Positions 19,266 through 28,781 of a stretch of 64,000 nucleotides of DNA are shown one piece after another. Made by a program: the position numbers and the translations under genes. The notes below the pieces were generated by a model. That model saw only the letters and a list, made by a program, of their open reading frames with translations. It searched no databases and was not told the origin of the DNA. The DNA comes from Halomonas urumqiensis (GTDB lineage Bacteria > Pseudomonadota > Gammaproteobacteria > Pseudomonadales > Halomonadaceae): positions 1,426,001 through 1,490,000 of the forward strand of contig NZ_PYUD01000001.1 in the NCBI RefSeq assembly GCF_003028575.1, read 5' to 3'. Position 1 is the stretch's first letter, and each line of letters begins with the position of its first letter.

Positions 19266-20483
19266 TCAGCGTGTGACCAGTTGTCCGGCGTCATCGATCT
19301 CCAGGCGCAGATTGCGCCCGGCGAGGCAGGCGAACAACGCTGCCGTTAGCGTAATCAGCAGCAGCGCCACTGTCACCATGCCAAGGCCCACTTCGAACTG
19401 CAGCATTACGCCAATGCCGAGTGGTCCCATCGCCGCAATGGTATAGCCGCCGCCCTGGGCGAGGCCCGACAGCTTTCCGGCGAGTCTGGAATTACCGGTG
19501 CGCAGTACGATCAGCGTCAATGCCAGGCTGAACCCGCCGCCCTGACCAAGGCCCAGCAGCACGATGCCAAGCCAGCGCAGGGCTAGTGGCCCCTGCAGCA
19601 GCAACCAGAAACCCGAGGCGATCAGGCCGAGCACGATAAGCAAGGCGGGCCGCTGATCACGACCGAGCCGGGCAAGCCAGGGTGCGGAAAGCGCGGATAT
19701 CAGCTGAACCATCACCGATGCGCCCATCATCCAGCCGGCCTGGGCCTCGCTGTAGCCGCGTTCGATCAACAGTGTCGGCAACCAGCCGAAGACGATGTAG
19801 GCAAGCGACGACTGAGAACCCATGAACAGCATGACCTGCCAGGCCAGTGGCTGGCTGAGCAGGTCACGCATCGAGCCAGCGGCGCCCGGAAGCTGGGCTG
19901 GCGTCTGGCGGCTTGGCATGAGGATGATCCACATCGCCAGGGCAAGCGCCGCCAGCGCCGACCAGCTGGCGAGACTTGCCTGCCAGCTGCCCAGCCAATT
20001 GGCCAGTGGAATGCTCAGGCCGGCACCCAGAGCGCCACCCAGGCACAGCGCCATGGTGTAGACGCCGGTCATCAAGTCCGCTGATCGTGGTAGTTCACGC
20101 TTGACCAGCGCCGGCAGCAGGGTGCCGGCCACACCGATCGCGGCACCGACCATCAGGGTGCCAAGAAAAAGCGCCTGGGTGGCGGCAAGACTGCGCACGA
20201 GCAAGCCGCCGCCCAGCAACAGCAGGGCGGCGGACAGAGTGCGCTCTGGCCCTATCCGGCGGGAAAGCCAGGGCGCCAGGGGCGCGAACAGGCCAAGACA
20301 TAGCACCGGCAGGGTGGTCAGCGCGCCAATGGACAACGCCGACAGGCCAGTCTCCTGCTGAATGCGGGTGAGCAACGGTGCCAAGGAAGAGAGTGCCGGG
20401 CGCAGGTTCAACCCCACCAGCACCATCAGTGCAATGAACACCAGCATGGTGCGACGCTCGGACGCCGTTGTCCTGGACGACAT
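19266..20483 (-). CDS. MFS transporter, CynX/NimT family
   Basis: About 405 residues with 12 predicted membrane spans. The opening GLNLRPALSSLAPLLTRIQQETGLS is the CynX (cyanate) / NimT (2-nitroimidazole) family signature. Start at 20483 (MSSRTT) has GAGG just upstream; a longer frame to 20516 is possible. Substrate is not known. Context with asparaginase gives no firm clue, and no cyanase gene is nearby. Confidence 0.85.
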   Translation of the reverse strand: MSSRTTASERRTMLVFIALMVLVGLNLRPALSSLAPLLTRIQQETGLSALSIGALTTLPVLCLGLFAPLAPWLSRRIGPERTLSAALLLLGGGLLVRSLAATQALFLGTLMVGAAIGVAGTLLPALVKRELPRSADLMTGVYTMALCLGGALGAGLSIPLANWLGSWQASLASWSALAALALAMWIILMPSRQTPAQLPGAAGSMRDLLSQPLAWQVMLFMGSQSSLAYIVFGWLPTLLIERGYSEAQAGWMMGASVMVQLISALSAPWLARLGRDQRPALLIVLGLIASGFWLLLQGPLALRWLGIVLLGLGQGGGFSLALTLIVLRTGNSRLAGKLSGLAQGGGYTIAAMGPLGIGVMLQFEVGLGMVTVALLLITLTAALFACLAGRNLRLEIDDAGQLVTR

Positions 20484-20638
20484 TACCTCAGCACTCCCTT
20501 GCTCATGACTCACCACCCACCAATCAACACGCGTCCTAACCCTGCGGCGCGACGGCGACGGAGACAGGGCTAGGCGAGGGCGCTGTGAATACCTCCCTGT
20601 ACGCTACTTTTGCCATCCCTGGCAAAAGACCCTCGCTT

Positions 20639-20691
20639 CACCCTGTCCCCTGCGCCGCTCACGCTTCACGACTCACGACTCACGACTCACG
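20639..20691. repeat. Shared 21-bp intergenic repeat plus heptamer array
   Basis: Bases 20639-20659 are the exact reverse complement of 4108-4128. Directly after, 20667-20691 is 3.6 copies of CACGACT, the reverse complement of the heptamer at 13190-13220. The rhlE stop codon (20687-20689) lies inside the heptamer array. Confidence 0.85.
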
Positions 20692-21994
20692 CCTGGCGGC
20701 TGCCCTGGCTGCGCCGGCTGCGGCGACGCGGTGCACGCGTATCATCGGCGCCGCGCTGTGAGTTGCCGCCACTGGTGTTGCGGCCCTGGCCGCCACCACC
20801 GCCATTGCGGCCACGACCACCGCCACGGCGGCCGTTCTCGATGGGTTCCGGCTTGGCGTTGGGGTCGGGCTCGAAGCCCGGCTCGATGCGTTTTTCGAGA
20901 TCGCGCTTGATCAACCGCTCGATGCCCTTGAGCAGGCCATGTTCATCGACGCAGACCAGAGACACGGCCTGGCCTTCGCTGCCGGCACGCCCGGTGCGCC
21001 CGATACGGTGGACATAATCTTCCGCGACGTTGGGCAGTTCGAAGTTGACCACATGGGGCAGTTCGTTGATGTCGAGGCCACGCGCCGCGATATCGGTCGC
21101 CACCAGTACCTGCAGGTCACCGGTCTTGAATGCCGAAAGAGCGCGAGTACGCGCCGATTGGCTCTTGTTGCCATGGATCGCCATGGACGGAATGTCCTGC
21201 TTGGACAGTTGCTCCGCCAGGCGGTTGGCGCCGTGTTTGGTGCGAGTGAAGACCAGTACCTGATGCCAGCCGTGGCGGCTGATCAGGTGTGCCAGCAAGT
21301 CGCGTTTCTTCTCGCGATCAACACGGTAGATGGCCTGGTCGACGGTCTCGGCGGTGGTGTTGCGACGCGCCACTTCGATCATGGCCGGGTTGTCGAGCAG
21401 CTTGTTGGCAAGTGCCTGGATCTCGTTGGAGAAGGTCGCCGAGAACAGCAGGTTCTGCCGCTTTTCGGGCAACACGCGCAGGATCTTCTTGATGTCATGG
21501 ATGAAACCCATGTCGAGCATGCGGTCGGCTTCGTCCAGCACCAGAATCTCGACCTTCGAGAGATCGACATGCTTCTGCTGGTGCAGGTCGAGTAGCCGCC
21601 CGGGGGTGGCCACCAGAACGTCAAGACCCGAGCGCAGCGCATCCACCTGGGGCTGCTGGCCAACGCCGCCGAAGATCACGTGGGACTTCAGAGTCAGGTG
21701 CTTGCCGTAATCGGACACGCTTTCGCCGACCTGGGCGGCAAGCTCGCGGGTGGGAGTGAGCACCAGGGCGCGTACCTGGCGCTTGCCCGGACGTTGACCC
21801 TTGGCCAGTCGTTGCAGCATCGGCAATGTGAAGCCGGCGGTCTTGCCGGTACCGGTCTGGGCGCTGGCCAGCAGATCACCACCGTTGAGAACGGCGGGAA
21901 TGGCCTGGCGCTGGATCGGGGTCGGGATGGTATAGCCTTGTGCCTCGACGGCACGGAGCAGTTCGGCACGCAGGCCGAGTTCGGAAAAGGTCAT
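20687..21994 (-). CDS. rhlE: DEAD-box RNA helicase RhlE
   Basis: 435 residues. Helicase motifs in order: Q motif ([12 protein letters not shown]), [10 protein letters not shown] (I), PTRELAAQ (Ia), [13 protein letters not shown] (II), FSATFS (III), [13 protein letters not shown] (IV), [12 protein letters not shown] (V) and [10 protein letters not shown] (VI). The C-terminus is a basic Gly/Arg/Asn-rich tail ([18 protein letters not shown]) for RNA binding. Start MTFSELGL at 21994 has GGAG upstream. RhlE enzymes remodel ribosome-assembly intermediates and mRNA. The last codons border a heptamer repeat. Confidence 0.94.
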   Translation of the reverse strand: MTFSELGLRAELLRAVEAQGYTIPTPIQRQAIPAVLNGGDLLASAQTGTGKTAGFTLPMLQRLAKGQRPGKRQVRALVLTPTRELAAQVGESVSDYGKHLTLKSHVIFGGVGQQPQVDALRSGLDVLVATPGRLLDLHQQKHVDLSKVEILVLDEADRMLDMGFIHDIKKILRVLPEKRQNLLFSATFSNEIQALANKLLDNPAMIEVARRNTTAETVDQAIYRVDREKKRDLLAHLISRHGWHQVLVFTRTKHGANRLAEQLSKQDIPSMAIHGNKSQSARTRALSAFKTGDLQVLVATDIAARGLDINELPHVVNFELPNVAEDYVHRIGRTGRAGSEGQAVSLVCVDEHGLLKGIERLIKRDLEKRIEPGFEPDPNAKPEPIENGRRGGGRGRNGGGGGQGRNTSGGNSQRGADDTRAPRRRSRRSQGSRQA

Positions 21995-22219
21995 GCGGTC
22001 TCCGCAGAGTCGCCACGGCCGCGCCATACGGTGCGATGGCCAGTCCCGGGCCGTGGCGTGAAAATTCGGGTATCAGGGCGCGGCAGGAGGGACTCGCTGA
22101 AGTGCCGCGGAGGGTATTATGCCAGATTGATCGCCGCAGCGCAGCAGATTGCTGCAATGCCATCTTCCGCGACAGTCGATGGTGTTTCATGTTCCACCGC
22201 GCGCGGAAGGATCCGCACG

Positions 22220-22795
22220 TCATCGTAGGCGCTGGATGGTGTCGGCGAGTTGGTCGGCGACGCGATCCCAGCCCGTGCCCAGGGCCCGCACGAGTGCCGG
22301 GTAGCCGTCGGCTTCAAGCTCGACAGCGACCTCGAAGCGCTCCAGGTCCAGCAGTACGCCATCGGCATCACGCAACTGCCATTGTCCGCCGACAATCGCC
22401 AGACCGTCATGGCGACCCTGGAAGCGGTCCACCTCGAGCCGCAGGCTCATGCCGGGGTCGCGGCTACCGCCTTCATCGAGCATGACACGTGTGTCGGGCA
22501 GGCGGGTGGTGAGTCGGGCACGAAGCCCGCGTTCAAGTTGCCGCCCCAGTGCCTCGGCCCATTGGTGACCACGTGCCTCGACCAGGGTGATGTCGTCTAG
22601 TTGCATCACTATCCCATCGACATCCAGGTAGTTGGCAAGCCTTGGTTGGCGCATCAGCAGAAGATGATCGGCGTCGGCGCCGGCGCCGGCTTGGGTCTGC
22701 TCGAGTGGCAAGGTATAGCGCTGCGGTGCCGGGCTCGAGCTTGCGCAGCCAGCCAGCATTAGGGCCACCAGGGCCGTGATGATCCATCGGGTCAT
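22220..22795 (-). CDS. pqiC: PqiC-family outer-membrane lipoprotein
   Basis: 191-residue lipoprotein; ATG at 22795 starts a signal peptide ending in the lipobox LMLAGC. The body is the PqiC/YmbA (DUF330) type with RYTLPLEQ and HQWAEALGRQLERGLRARL. In E. coli PqiC anchors the PqiB needle at the outer membrane. The gene follows pqiB by 73 bases and is in the same operon. Confidence 0.9.
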   Translation of the reverse strand: MTRWIITALVALMLAGCASSSPAPQRYTLPLEQTQAGAGADADHLLLMRQPRLANYLDVDGIVMQLDDITLVEARGHQWAEALGRQLERGLRARLTTRLPDTRVMLDEGGSRDPGMSLRLEVDRFQGRHDGLAIVGGQWQLRDADGVLLDLERFEVAVELEADGYPALVRALGTGWDRVADQLADTIQRLR

Positions 22796-22868
22796 GGTGT
22801 TGGCTCCTCTTCCATGGGGGCGGCGGCAGCTCGGCTGCCTGATCCAGGTTTCGCCTGGCAAGCCCAGG

Positions 22869-24551
22869 TCAATCACGTTGCGGTGCCCGCGGCATCGGGT
22901 CGTCGTTGGTCTCGATACTTTCGAACAGCAGGGCGCGCGGATTATCACTCAAGGTGCGCGCCGCCGGCTGCAGGTCGCGCATGAGCCGATCGAGCCGGTC
23001 CACAGCGCCAGTCAGTTCCCGGTAAGCGGAAGACTCAGGCGACAGCCCCTGAAGCGTCTGACGCAGCTCCTCCAGGGTGGCATTCAGGTTCGTCGGTACC
23101 TGGCGCATGTTGGGGTCATCCACGAGACCTTGCAGCGAGGCCGAGAGTTCACGTACTTCGCCAAGCATTGCCTCGGATGCCGCCAGGTTACGGTCGAGCC
23201 CCGCCAGCAGAGGCTCGATCTCCAGCTCATTGAGCTTGCGCAGCAGGTCGGTGATCTGTCCTTCAATCAGCGCGAAGCCTCCCGAGGTGGTGGGGAATAC
23301 CTGGCGATCGGCGAAGCTTTCTTCCTGGTACTCATCCGCCAGTTCACGCTGGAAATTGAGATCGACGAACAGCGCGCCGGTCAGCAGGTTACCGTTCTTC
23401 AGCGACGCCCGCAGGCCCACGCCGAACAGTCGATCGAAGCGCTCACGCCACTCTTCGAGATCGAGTTCCATGTTCTCGATGCCCAGCCGCTGAGGCTCGA
23501 TCCGGATCAGTACCGGAATGGCGAACCCATTGCGCCCGGCTGGCTGGTCGGCGGTGAAGTTCCAGGGTACCGCGGCAACGGTACCAAGCCTGACACCGCG
23601 AAACTCCACCGGCGCGCCACGCGCAAGCCCACGTACCGAGTCATCCACCAGCAGCACGTACTCCAGATAGCGATTGAAGGTGCCCTGGCGGGCGCTGTCT
23701 TCGTCAGGGTAGAGGGTGAACGTGCTGTCGGCTTCCACCTTGGTGCCATGCGGCAGGTCCTCCGGCACGCCGAAGGTCACGCCACCGCCTAGCAGCGTCT
23801 CCATGGATTCCACGTTGACCCGGAAGCCTTCGGAGTCGAGCCGCAGGTCAATGCCGCTGGCCGACCAGAAACGAGTGGCGTCGGTGACCAGGATGTCGTA
23901 GGGCGATTCGATGAACACACGATGACGCATGCGGCGTGTATCGGCGTCGAAGGTGGCGTCCTCGACCCGTCCCACCGTGAAGCCCTGGTAGGTGACCGGG
24001 TCGCCGATGCTCAGCGAATTGCCGAGCTGACTGATCAAGTTGATACGCACGCCTTCGGCGCCCGCCAGGGCCACTGGAGGCTGGTCGCTGACCTGGAATT
24101 CGCGTGAGTCCTGTTCGCTGGAACCTGGTTCAAGCTGCAGGTAGGCACCTGACAGCACTGTGCCCAGTCCGCTGATGCCTTCACGGCCGATGCGTGGCTT
24201 GACCACCCAGAAACGGCTGTCCTCGACCAGCATGTCATCGGTATCAGGACTCATCCGCGCGGTGATCACGGCGGTCGAGAGATCGTCGGAGAGGTTGACG
24301 CGCTCGACCCGGCCAACCTCGACATTGCGGGTCTTGATCAGCGTGCTGCCAGCTTCTATACCCTCGGCATTGGTCATGATCAGGGTGATCTGCGGCCCGC
24401 GGCTGCTGTAGTTGTCATAGACCAGCCACACCCCGATCAGGATCGCCACGATAGGCACGATCCAGATCGGCGAGATACGGGTCTGCGGCGACGCCTTGGC
24501 TCGATTCAGATCGCGTTCAGACGCATCGTCGCGGGGCGTTTCAGCGCTCAT
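22869..24551 (-). CDS. pqiB: Intermembrane transport protein PqiB (MCE repeats)
   Basis: 560 residues. One N-terminal membrane helix (ISPIWIVPIVAILIGVWLVYDN) then three MCE domains (starting near residues 50, 170 and 290; RGPQITLIMTNAEGIEAGSTLIKTRNVEVG) and a long helical C-terminus that forms the needle bundle. PqiB builds a periplasm-spanning lipid tunnel between PqiA and PqiC. Its start overlaps the pqiA stop by four bases. Confidence 0.94.
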   Translation of the reverse strand: MSAETPRDDASERDLNRAKASPQTRISPIWIVPIVAILIGVWLVYDNYSSRGPQITLIMTNAEGIEAGSTLIKTRNVEVGRVERVNLSDDLSTAVITARMSPDTDDMLVEDSRFWVVKPRIGREGISGLGTVLSGAYLQLEPGSSEQDSREFQVSDQPPVALAGAEGVRINLISQLGNSLSIGDPVTYQGFTVGRVEDATFDADTRRMRHRVFIESPYDILVTDATRFWSASGIDLRLDSEGFRVNVESMETLLGGGVTFGVPEDLPHGTKVEADSTFTLYPDEDSARQGTFNRYLEYVLLVDDSVRGLARGAPVEFRGVRLGTVAAVPWNFTADQPAGRNGFAIPVLIRIEPQRLGIENMELDLEEWRERFDRLFGVGLRASLKNGNLLTGALFVDLNFQRELADEYQEESFADRQVFPTTSGGFALIEGQITDLLRKLNELEIEPLLAGLDRNLAASEAMLGEVRELSASLQGLVDDPNMRQVPTNLNATLEELRQTLQGLSPESSAYRELTGAVDRLDRLMRDLQPAARTLSDNPRALLFESIETNDDPMPRAPQRD

Positions 24552-25849
24552 CCGGGAGTTCCTTCTGGGGGGCGGTCATTGGTCGGTCGAGAACGGCGTG
24601 GTAGTGGTTCGTCCCAGATCAGTCGCGGGTCGAAGGTCATGGCAGCCAGCATGGTGATCACCACGACCGCTCCAAACGCCAGGGCGGCCGGCCCTGGTGT
24701 GATCGACATCAGCGAGCCAGCACGAATCAGCGCCACCAGAATGGCCACCACGAAGACATCAATCATCGACCAGCGGCCAATGAACTCGGTCATCCGGTAG
24801 AGACGGGTACGCGTCGCGCCGTTGAGTTCGTTGCTGCGCTTGACCACCAGGCACAGCCAGGCCAGGGCAACGAGCTTGCCGACCGGGACGATGACGCTTG
24901 CCACGAAGATCACCGTCGCCACTGGCCAGGAGCCCATCTGGATCAGTTCGACCACCCCGCCGATGATGGTCGATGGCGTGCTCTGGCCAAGGCTGGTGGT
25001 CACCATGATCGGATACACATTGGCCGGTATGTACATCACCGAGGCTGCTGCCAGCAAGGCCCATGTACGCTGGACACTGTGCGTCCTGCGCGCTCGCAGG
25101 CGTTCGCCGCAGCGTCGACATCGCCCTTTGTCGTTGGCGCCGAGGCGATTGACCAGCCCACAGGTCGTGCAGCCTGAGAGACCTTGCGGCGCGGCGATTT
25201 CACCAGTACGTGCCCTGGCGGGGGCTCGCGGTTCTCCAGCCAGCGAAAACCACATCCAGTCGGCATCGATGGATTGGGTGGTCAGCAACAGCAGCAAGGC
25301 GAAGGCGCAGAAGGCCCAGAAGGATGCGCCAAGCTCGATCTGCGCAAGCCCCGCCACCTTGATCAGGCTGACCAGCGCGCCAATGATGAACACGTCGGTC
25401 ATCATCCACGGATGCAACTGCGCAAGCGAACGCGCAATGGTGCGGCTGGCCGGTAGCGGGGCGTCGCGCAACAGGCCGAGTTGCAGCCAGATCACGCCTA
25501 GCAGGTAGACCGCCGGCAACACGATGATGGTCAGCAGCACGGCCACGGCGACCAGGGGCTGGTGAAAGCCGATCAGTGTGGTGGCGGTCTGCGACAACTC
25601 GATGCGGTTGCCGACTCCGCCGACGCTGAAGCTGACGAATGGAAACGCCAGTGCCATGCCAAGCGCTACCAACGAGGCAAGTGCCAGCGACATGCTGCGC
25701 TGCGCTGGGCGGAAGTGGCGCTTGACCAGGGTGTGCCCGCAGCGCGGACAATCGGCCTTCTCTCCGGGACGCAAGGGTGGCAGCGCTACCAGAAGATCGC
25801 ACTCCTGGCAGGCCCTCAGCCGTCGTTGTGGCCGGGACTCGGGGGGCAT
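24548..25849 (-). CDS. pqiA: Inner-membrane protein PqiA
   Basis: 433 residues from ATG 25849. Two tandem modules, each with a four-cysteine rubredoxin-like zinc site (CQECDLLV..CPRCGHTL near residue 15; CTTCGLVN..CRRCGERL near 230) followed by four membrane helices. It is thought to feed lipids to PqiB. No SD is visible before ATG 25849. A TTG at 25921 would add 24 residues, so the start is uncertain. First gene of the pqiABC operon. Confidence 0.9.
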   Translation of the reverse strand: MPPESRPQRRLRACQECDLLVALPPLRPGEKADCPRCGHTLVKRHFRPAQRSMSLALASLVALGMALAFPFVSFSVGGVGNRIELSQTATTLIGFHQPLVAVAVLLTIIVLPAVYLLGVIWLQLGLLRDAPLPASRTIARSLAQLHPWMMTDVFIIGALVSLIKVAGLAQIELGASFWAFCAFALLLLLTTQSIDADWMWFSLAGEPRAPARARTGEIAAPQGLSGCTTCGLVNRLGANDKGRCRRCGERLRARRTHSVQRTWALLAAASVMYIPANVYPIMVTTSLGQSTPSTIIGGVVELIQMGSWPVATVIFVASVIVPVGKLVALAWLCLVVKRSNELNGATRTRLYRMTEFIGRWSMIDVFVVAILVALIRAGSLMSITPGPAALAFGAVVVITMLAAMTFDPRLIWDEPLPRRSRPTNDRPPEGTPG

Positions 25850-26164
25850 GCGGTCGACCAGGGGGCTACCGGCAGGCAGCGTGGGCAATCGCTCGAGAAT
25901 GCGTAGGGAAGGTCTTTGCAATGTGGGGTCACCACTTACAGGATCGGAGCCTGCTGGTTCAGGTCTTCCAGGTTCGGGGCCTTCACGAGATATTCACTTC
26001 ACGTCTCTTTACTTAACGACTTCATTACTTCACTTGGCGAGGGTGACGGCCTTACACTCCAGCGCGGCGGCCTGCTTGTCAGGCCCGTTGGCGAAAGTGT
26101 GACACGTTGGCGCCGCCCATACCATAGTCAAACATGCACTCCTGAATGTTCCTGAGGACGTTAC
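25850..26164. other. Divergent intergenic region, pqiA / Ca antiporter
   Basis: About 315 bases between two divergent start codons. It contains a pyrimidine-biased stretch at 26000-26040 with repeated ACTTCA/CTTTAC words and no recognisable promoter, operator or gene. The promoters of pqiABC and of the antiporter must both lie here. Confidence 0.4.
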
Positions 26165-27148
26165 ATGATACTTCCTGCGGTTGCGGTTCTGGCGGGGCTG
26201 ATCCTGCTGGTGTGGAGCGCCGAGCGCTTCGTCGATGGTGCCGCGGCGACGTCATCCCACCTGGGCTTGTCGCCGCTGCTGATCGGCATGCTGGTGATCG
26301 GCTTCGGCACGTCCGCGCCTGAGCTCGTGGTATCGGCGCTGGCCGCCGGACAAGGCAACCCGGGATTGGCATTGGGCAATGCCTACGGCTCGAATATCGC
26401 CAATATCGGCCTGATTCTGGGCCTGGTGGCGATCATCTCGCCGCTTGCCGTGCACTCTTCGGTGGTGCGCCGTGAGCTGCCGGTGCTCGGTGCTGTCACA
26501 CTGCTCTCGGCAGCCTTGATGTGGGGGGGAGTGATCGGCCGCCTCGAGGGCGTGTTGCTGCTGGTGCTGCTGGCGACGTTCATCGCCGTGAGCATCTATC
26601 GAGCGCGAAACGATGGTGGCGATGCGCTGGGGACCGATACCGCGGAGAGTCTTGCGTCTCACCCGATACCGCTTGCCAGAGGTATTGTGTGGACGGTGGT
26701 GGGGCTATTGCTGCTGGTGGTGAGCTCGCGGATCCTGGTGTGGGGAGCGGTGGAGATCGCGCTCGGGTTTGGCGTCAGCGACCTGATCATCGGATTGACA
26801 GTGGTGGCGGTGGGCACGTCGCTGCCGGAGCTCGCTTCCTCGATCAGTGCGTTGCGTCGCAATGAACACGACCTGGTGGTTGGCAACGTGGTGGGCTCGA
26901 ACCTCTTCAACACCCTCGGCGTGGTTGGGCTTGCCGCGGTGATCACCCCGGTCGAGGTAGGCACTGAGGTATTGCTGCGTGACTGGAGCCTGATGACGGC
27001 GATGACGGTCATGATGGCGGTCTTCGCACTGGGCTGGAAGGGCCGTCCGGGTCGTATCAATCGTCTTGAGGGGGCAGCGCTGCTGGCGATGTTCGCTGCC
27101 TATACCAGTTGGATGATCTACCTGGTCGTCAGTGGTGGTGGGACCTGA
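26165..27148 (+). CDS. Calcium/sodium antiporter (YrbG/CaCA family)
   Basis: 327 residues, about ten membrane spans in two inverted halves. The alpha-repeat signatures are GFGTSAPELVVSALAA..GNAYGSNIANIGLILG and AVGTSLPELASSISAL..GNVVGSNLFNTLGVVG, with the acidic ion-binding residues (the E of APEL and LPEL) retained. It should exchange Na for Ca across the inner membrane. Single gene between pqiA (divergent) and cioA. Confidence 0.93.
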   Translation: MILPAVAVLAGLILLVWSAERFVDGAAATSSHLGLSPLLIGMLVIGFGTSAPELVVSALAAGQGNPGLALGNAYGSNIANIGLILGLVAIISPLAVHSSVVRRELPVLGAVTLLSAALMWGGVIGRLEGVLLLVLLATFIAVSIYRARNDGGDALGTDTAESLASHPIPLARGIVWTVVGLLLLVVSSRILVWGAVEIALGFGVSDLIIGLTVVAVGTSLPELASSISALRRNEHDLVVGNVVGSNLFNTLGVVGLAAVITPVEVGTEVLLRDWSLMTAMTVMMAVFALGWKGRPGRINRLEGAALLAMFAAYTSWMIYLVVSGGGT

Positions 27149-27359
27149 CGCCATCCTGCGACATTGCGACACAGTCTTTCGGGGCAACTTTTCTCCCTCT
27201 GACAGGTTTATATCGATAAGCTGAAGTGGCGAGGACAGGCCCAGTCGGATTCTTCACTTGGTGAACCTTGGTCCGCTGGGCATCGCGTTGCCTGGCTCCC
27301 TGCTAGGCTGATGCTGCGCGACGCACTCGATCTCATCGCTGTCACGAGGCAAGCACGTC

Positions 27360-28778
27360 ATGGAACTCGATCCCCTGTTGCTGTCACGAATGCAGTTCGC
27401 GTTCGTGGTCTCTTTCCACGCCATCTTTCCGGTATTCACGATTGGTCTGGCGTCCTATATCGCCTTGCTCAACGGTCTGTTCTACAAGACCGAGAACCCC
27501 GCCTGGGAGCGTCTGGCCAACTTCTGGACCCGGGTGTTCGCCGTGGTGTTCGGCATGGGAGTGGTCTCTGGCATCGTGATGTCCTTCCAGTTCGGCACCA
27601 ACTGGAGCAACTTTTCGCTTGCCGCCTCGAATTTTCTTGGGCCGGTGCTCAGCTATGAGGTGGTCACGGCGTTCTTCCTCGAGGCGGCCTTCCTCGGCGT
27701 GCTGCTGTTCGGGCGCGGCAAGGTGCCCCAGGGCGTCCACCTGTTCGCCGCGATCATGGTGGCGTTCGGCACCTTCCTGTCGTCGTTCTGGATTCTTGCC
27801 GCCAACAGCTGGATGCAGACGCCAGCGGGGGTCGAGCTGATCGACAACCGCTTCCATGTGACGTCGTGGATGGATGCGATCTTCAATCCCTCTTTCCCCT
27901 GGCGCTTCTGGCACATGGTCATGGCCTCGTTCCTCACCGGTGGTTTCGTGGTAGCCGGGGTGAGCGCCTGGTACCTGCTGATCGGTCGCGATGTCGATGC
28001 CAACCGCCGGGCACTCTCGATGTGCCTGTGGTTGCTGCTGGTGCTGGCGCCGTCGCAGGCAGTGATCGGCGATTTCCATGGGATCAACACCCTCGAGCAT
28101 CAGCCCACCAAGGTGGCGGCCATGGAAGGCAACTGGGATACCCAGTCGAATGTCCCGCTGTTGCTGTTTGCCTGGCCGGATCAACAGGCCCAGGAGAACC
28201 GCTTCGAGATCGGCATTCCCAGCCTTGCCAGCATCATTCTCACCCATGAGGCAGCAGGTGAGGTGCCGGGTGTCAAAGAGGTACCGATTGCTGAACAGCC
28301 GCCGGTGTGGCTGGTGTTCTGGGCCTTTCGCGTGATGGTGGGGCTCGGGCTTGTGATGATCGCCGTGTCCCTGGTCGGACTGTGGCTACGTCGTGGCGGC
28401 CGGCTTTACCACCAACGTGGCTTTTTGCAGGTATTGCGGGTGATGACCATCACGCCGTTCATCGCGGTGCTGGCTGGCTGGGTGGTGACCGAGACAGGCC
28501 GTGCGCCTTGGCTGGTCTACGGGATGATGACCCATGCCGAGGGCGTCACTCCGTCGCTGACTGGGGGGATGGCACTGTTCACGCTGGTGGGGTACGTGCT
28601 GGTCTATGCCGTGGTGTTCTGGTCGGGGATCTACTACCTGACACGTGTGGTTCGCCAGGGCATGCTGCCCGAGGAAGACCGTGACACCGTCGAGCGTGCG
28701 GTGCATAGGCCCATGCGGCCGATGTCGGCCGCACACGCAACCTTCGAGCAGGATTCCGCCCCGACCTGGAGGAGTTGA
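27360..28778 (+). CDS. cioA: Cyanide-insensitive quinol oxidase subunit I (bd-type)
   Basis: 472-residue CydA-family subunit carrying the haems of a bd-type quinol oxidase that reduces O2 to water. Probable haem ligands lie in FVVSFHAIFPVF (near residue 20), FWHMVMASFLTGGF (near 185) and, for the methionine, the later helices. The quinol (Q) loop around HEAAGEVPGVKEVPIAEQPP is short, which together with length marks the CioA subgroup. The usual GRQPW motif reads GRAPWLVYG here. Followed by cioB after three bases. Confidence 0.92.
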   Translation: MELDPLLLSRMQFAFVVSFHAIFPVFTIGLASYIALLNGLFYKTENPAWERLANFWTRVFAVVFGMGVVSGIVMSFQFGTNWSNFSLAASNFLGPVLSYEVVTAFFLEAAFLGVLLFGRGKVPQGVHLFAAIMVAFGTFLSSFWILAANSWMQTPAGVELIDNRFHVTSWMDAIFNPSFPWRFWHMVMASFLTGGFVVAGVSAWYLLIGRDVDANRRALSMCLWLLLVLAPSQAVIGDFHGINTLEHQPTKVAAMEGNWDTQSNVPLLLFAWPDQQAQENRFEIGIPSLASIILTHEAAGEVPGVKEVPIAEQPPVWLVFWAFRVMVGLGLVMIAVSLVGLWLRRGGRLYHQRGFLQVLRVMTITPFIAVLAGWVVTETGRAPWLVYGMMTHAEGVTPSLTGGMALFTLVGYVLVYAVVFWSGIYYLTRVVRQGMLPEEDRDTVERAVHRPMRPMSAAHATFEQDSAPTWRS

Positions 28779-28781
28779 GCC

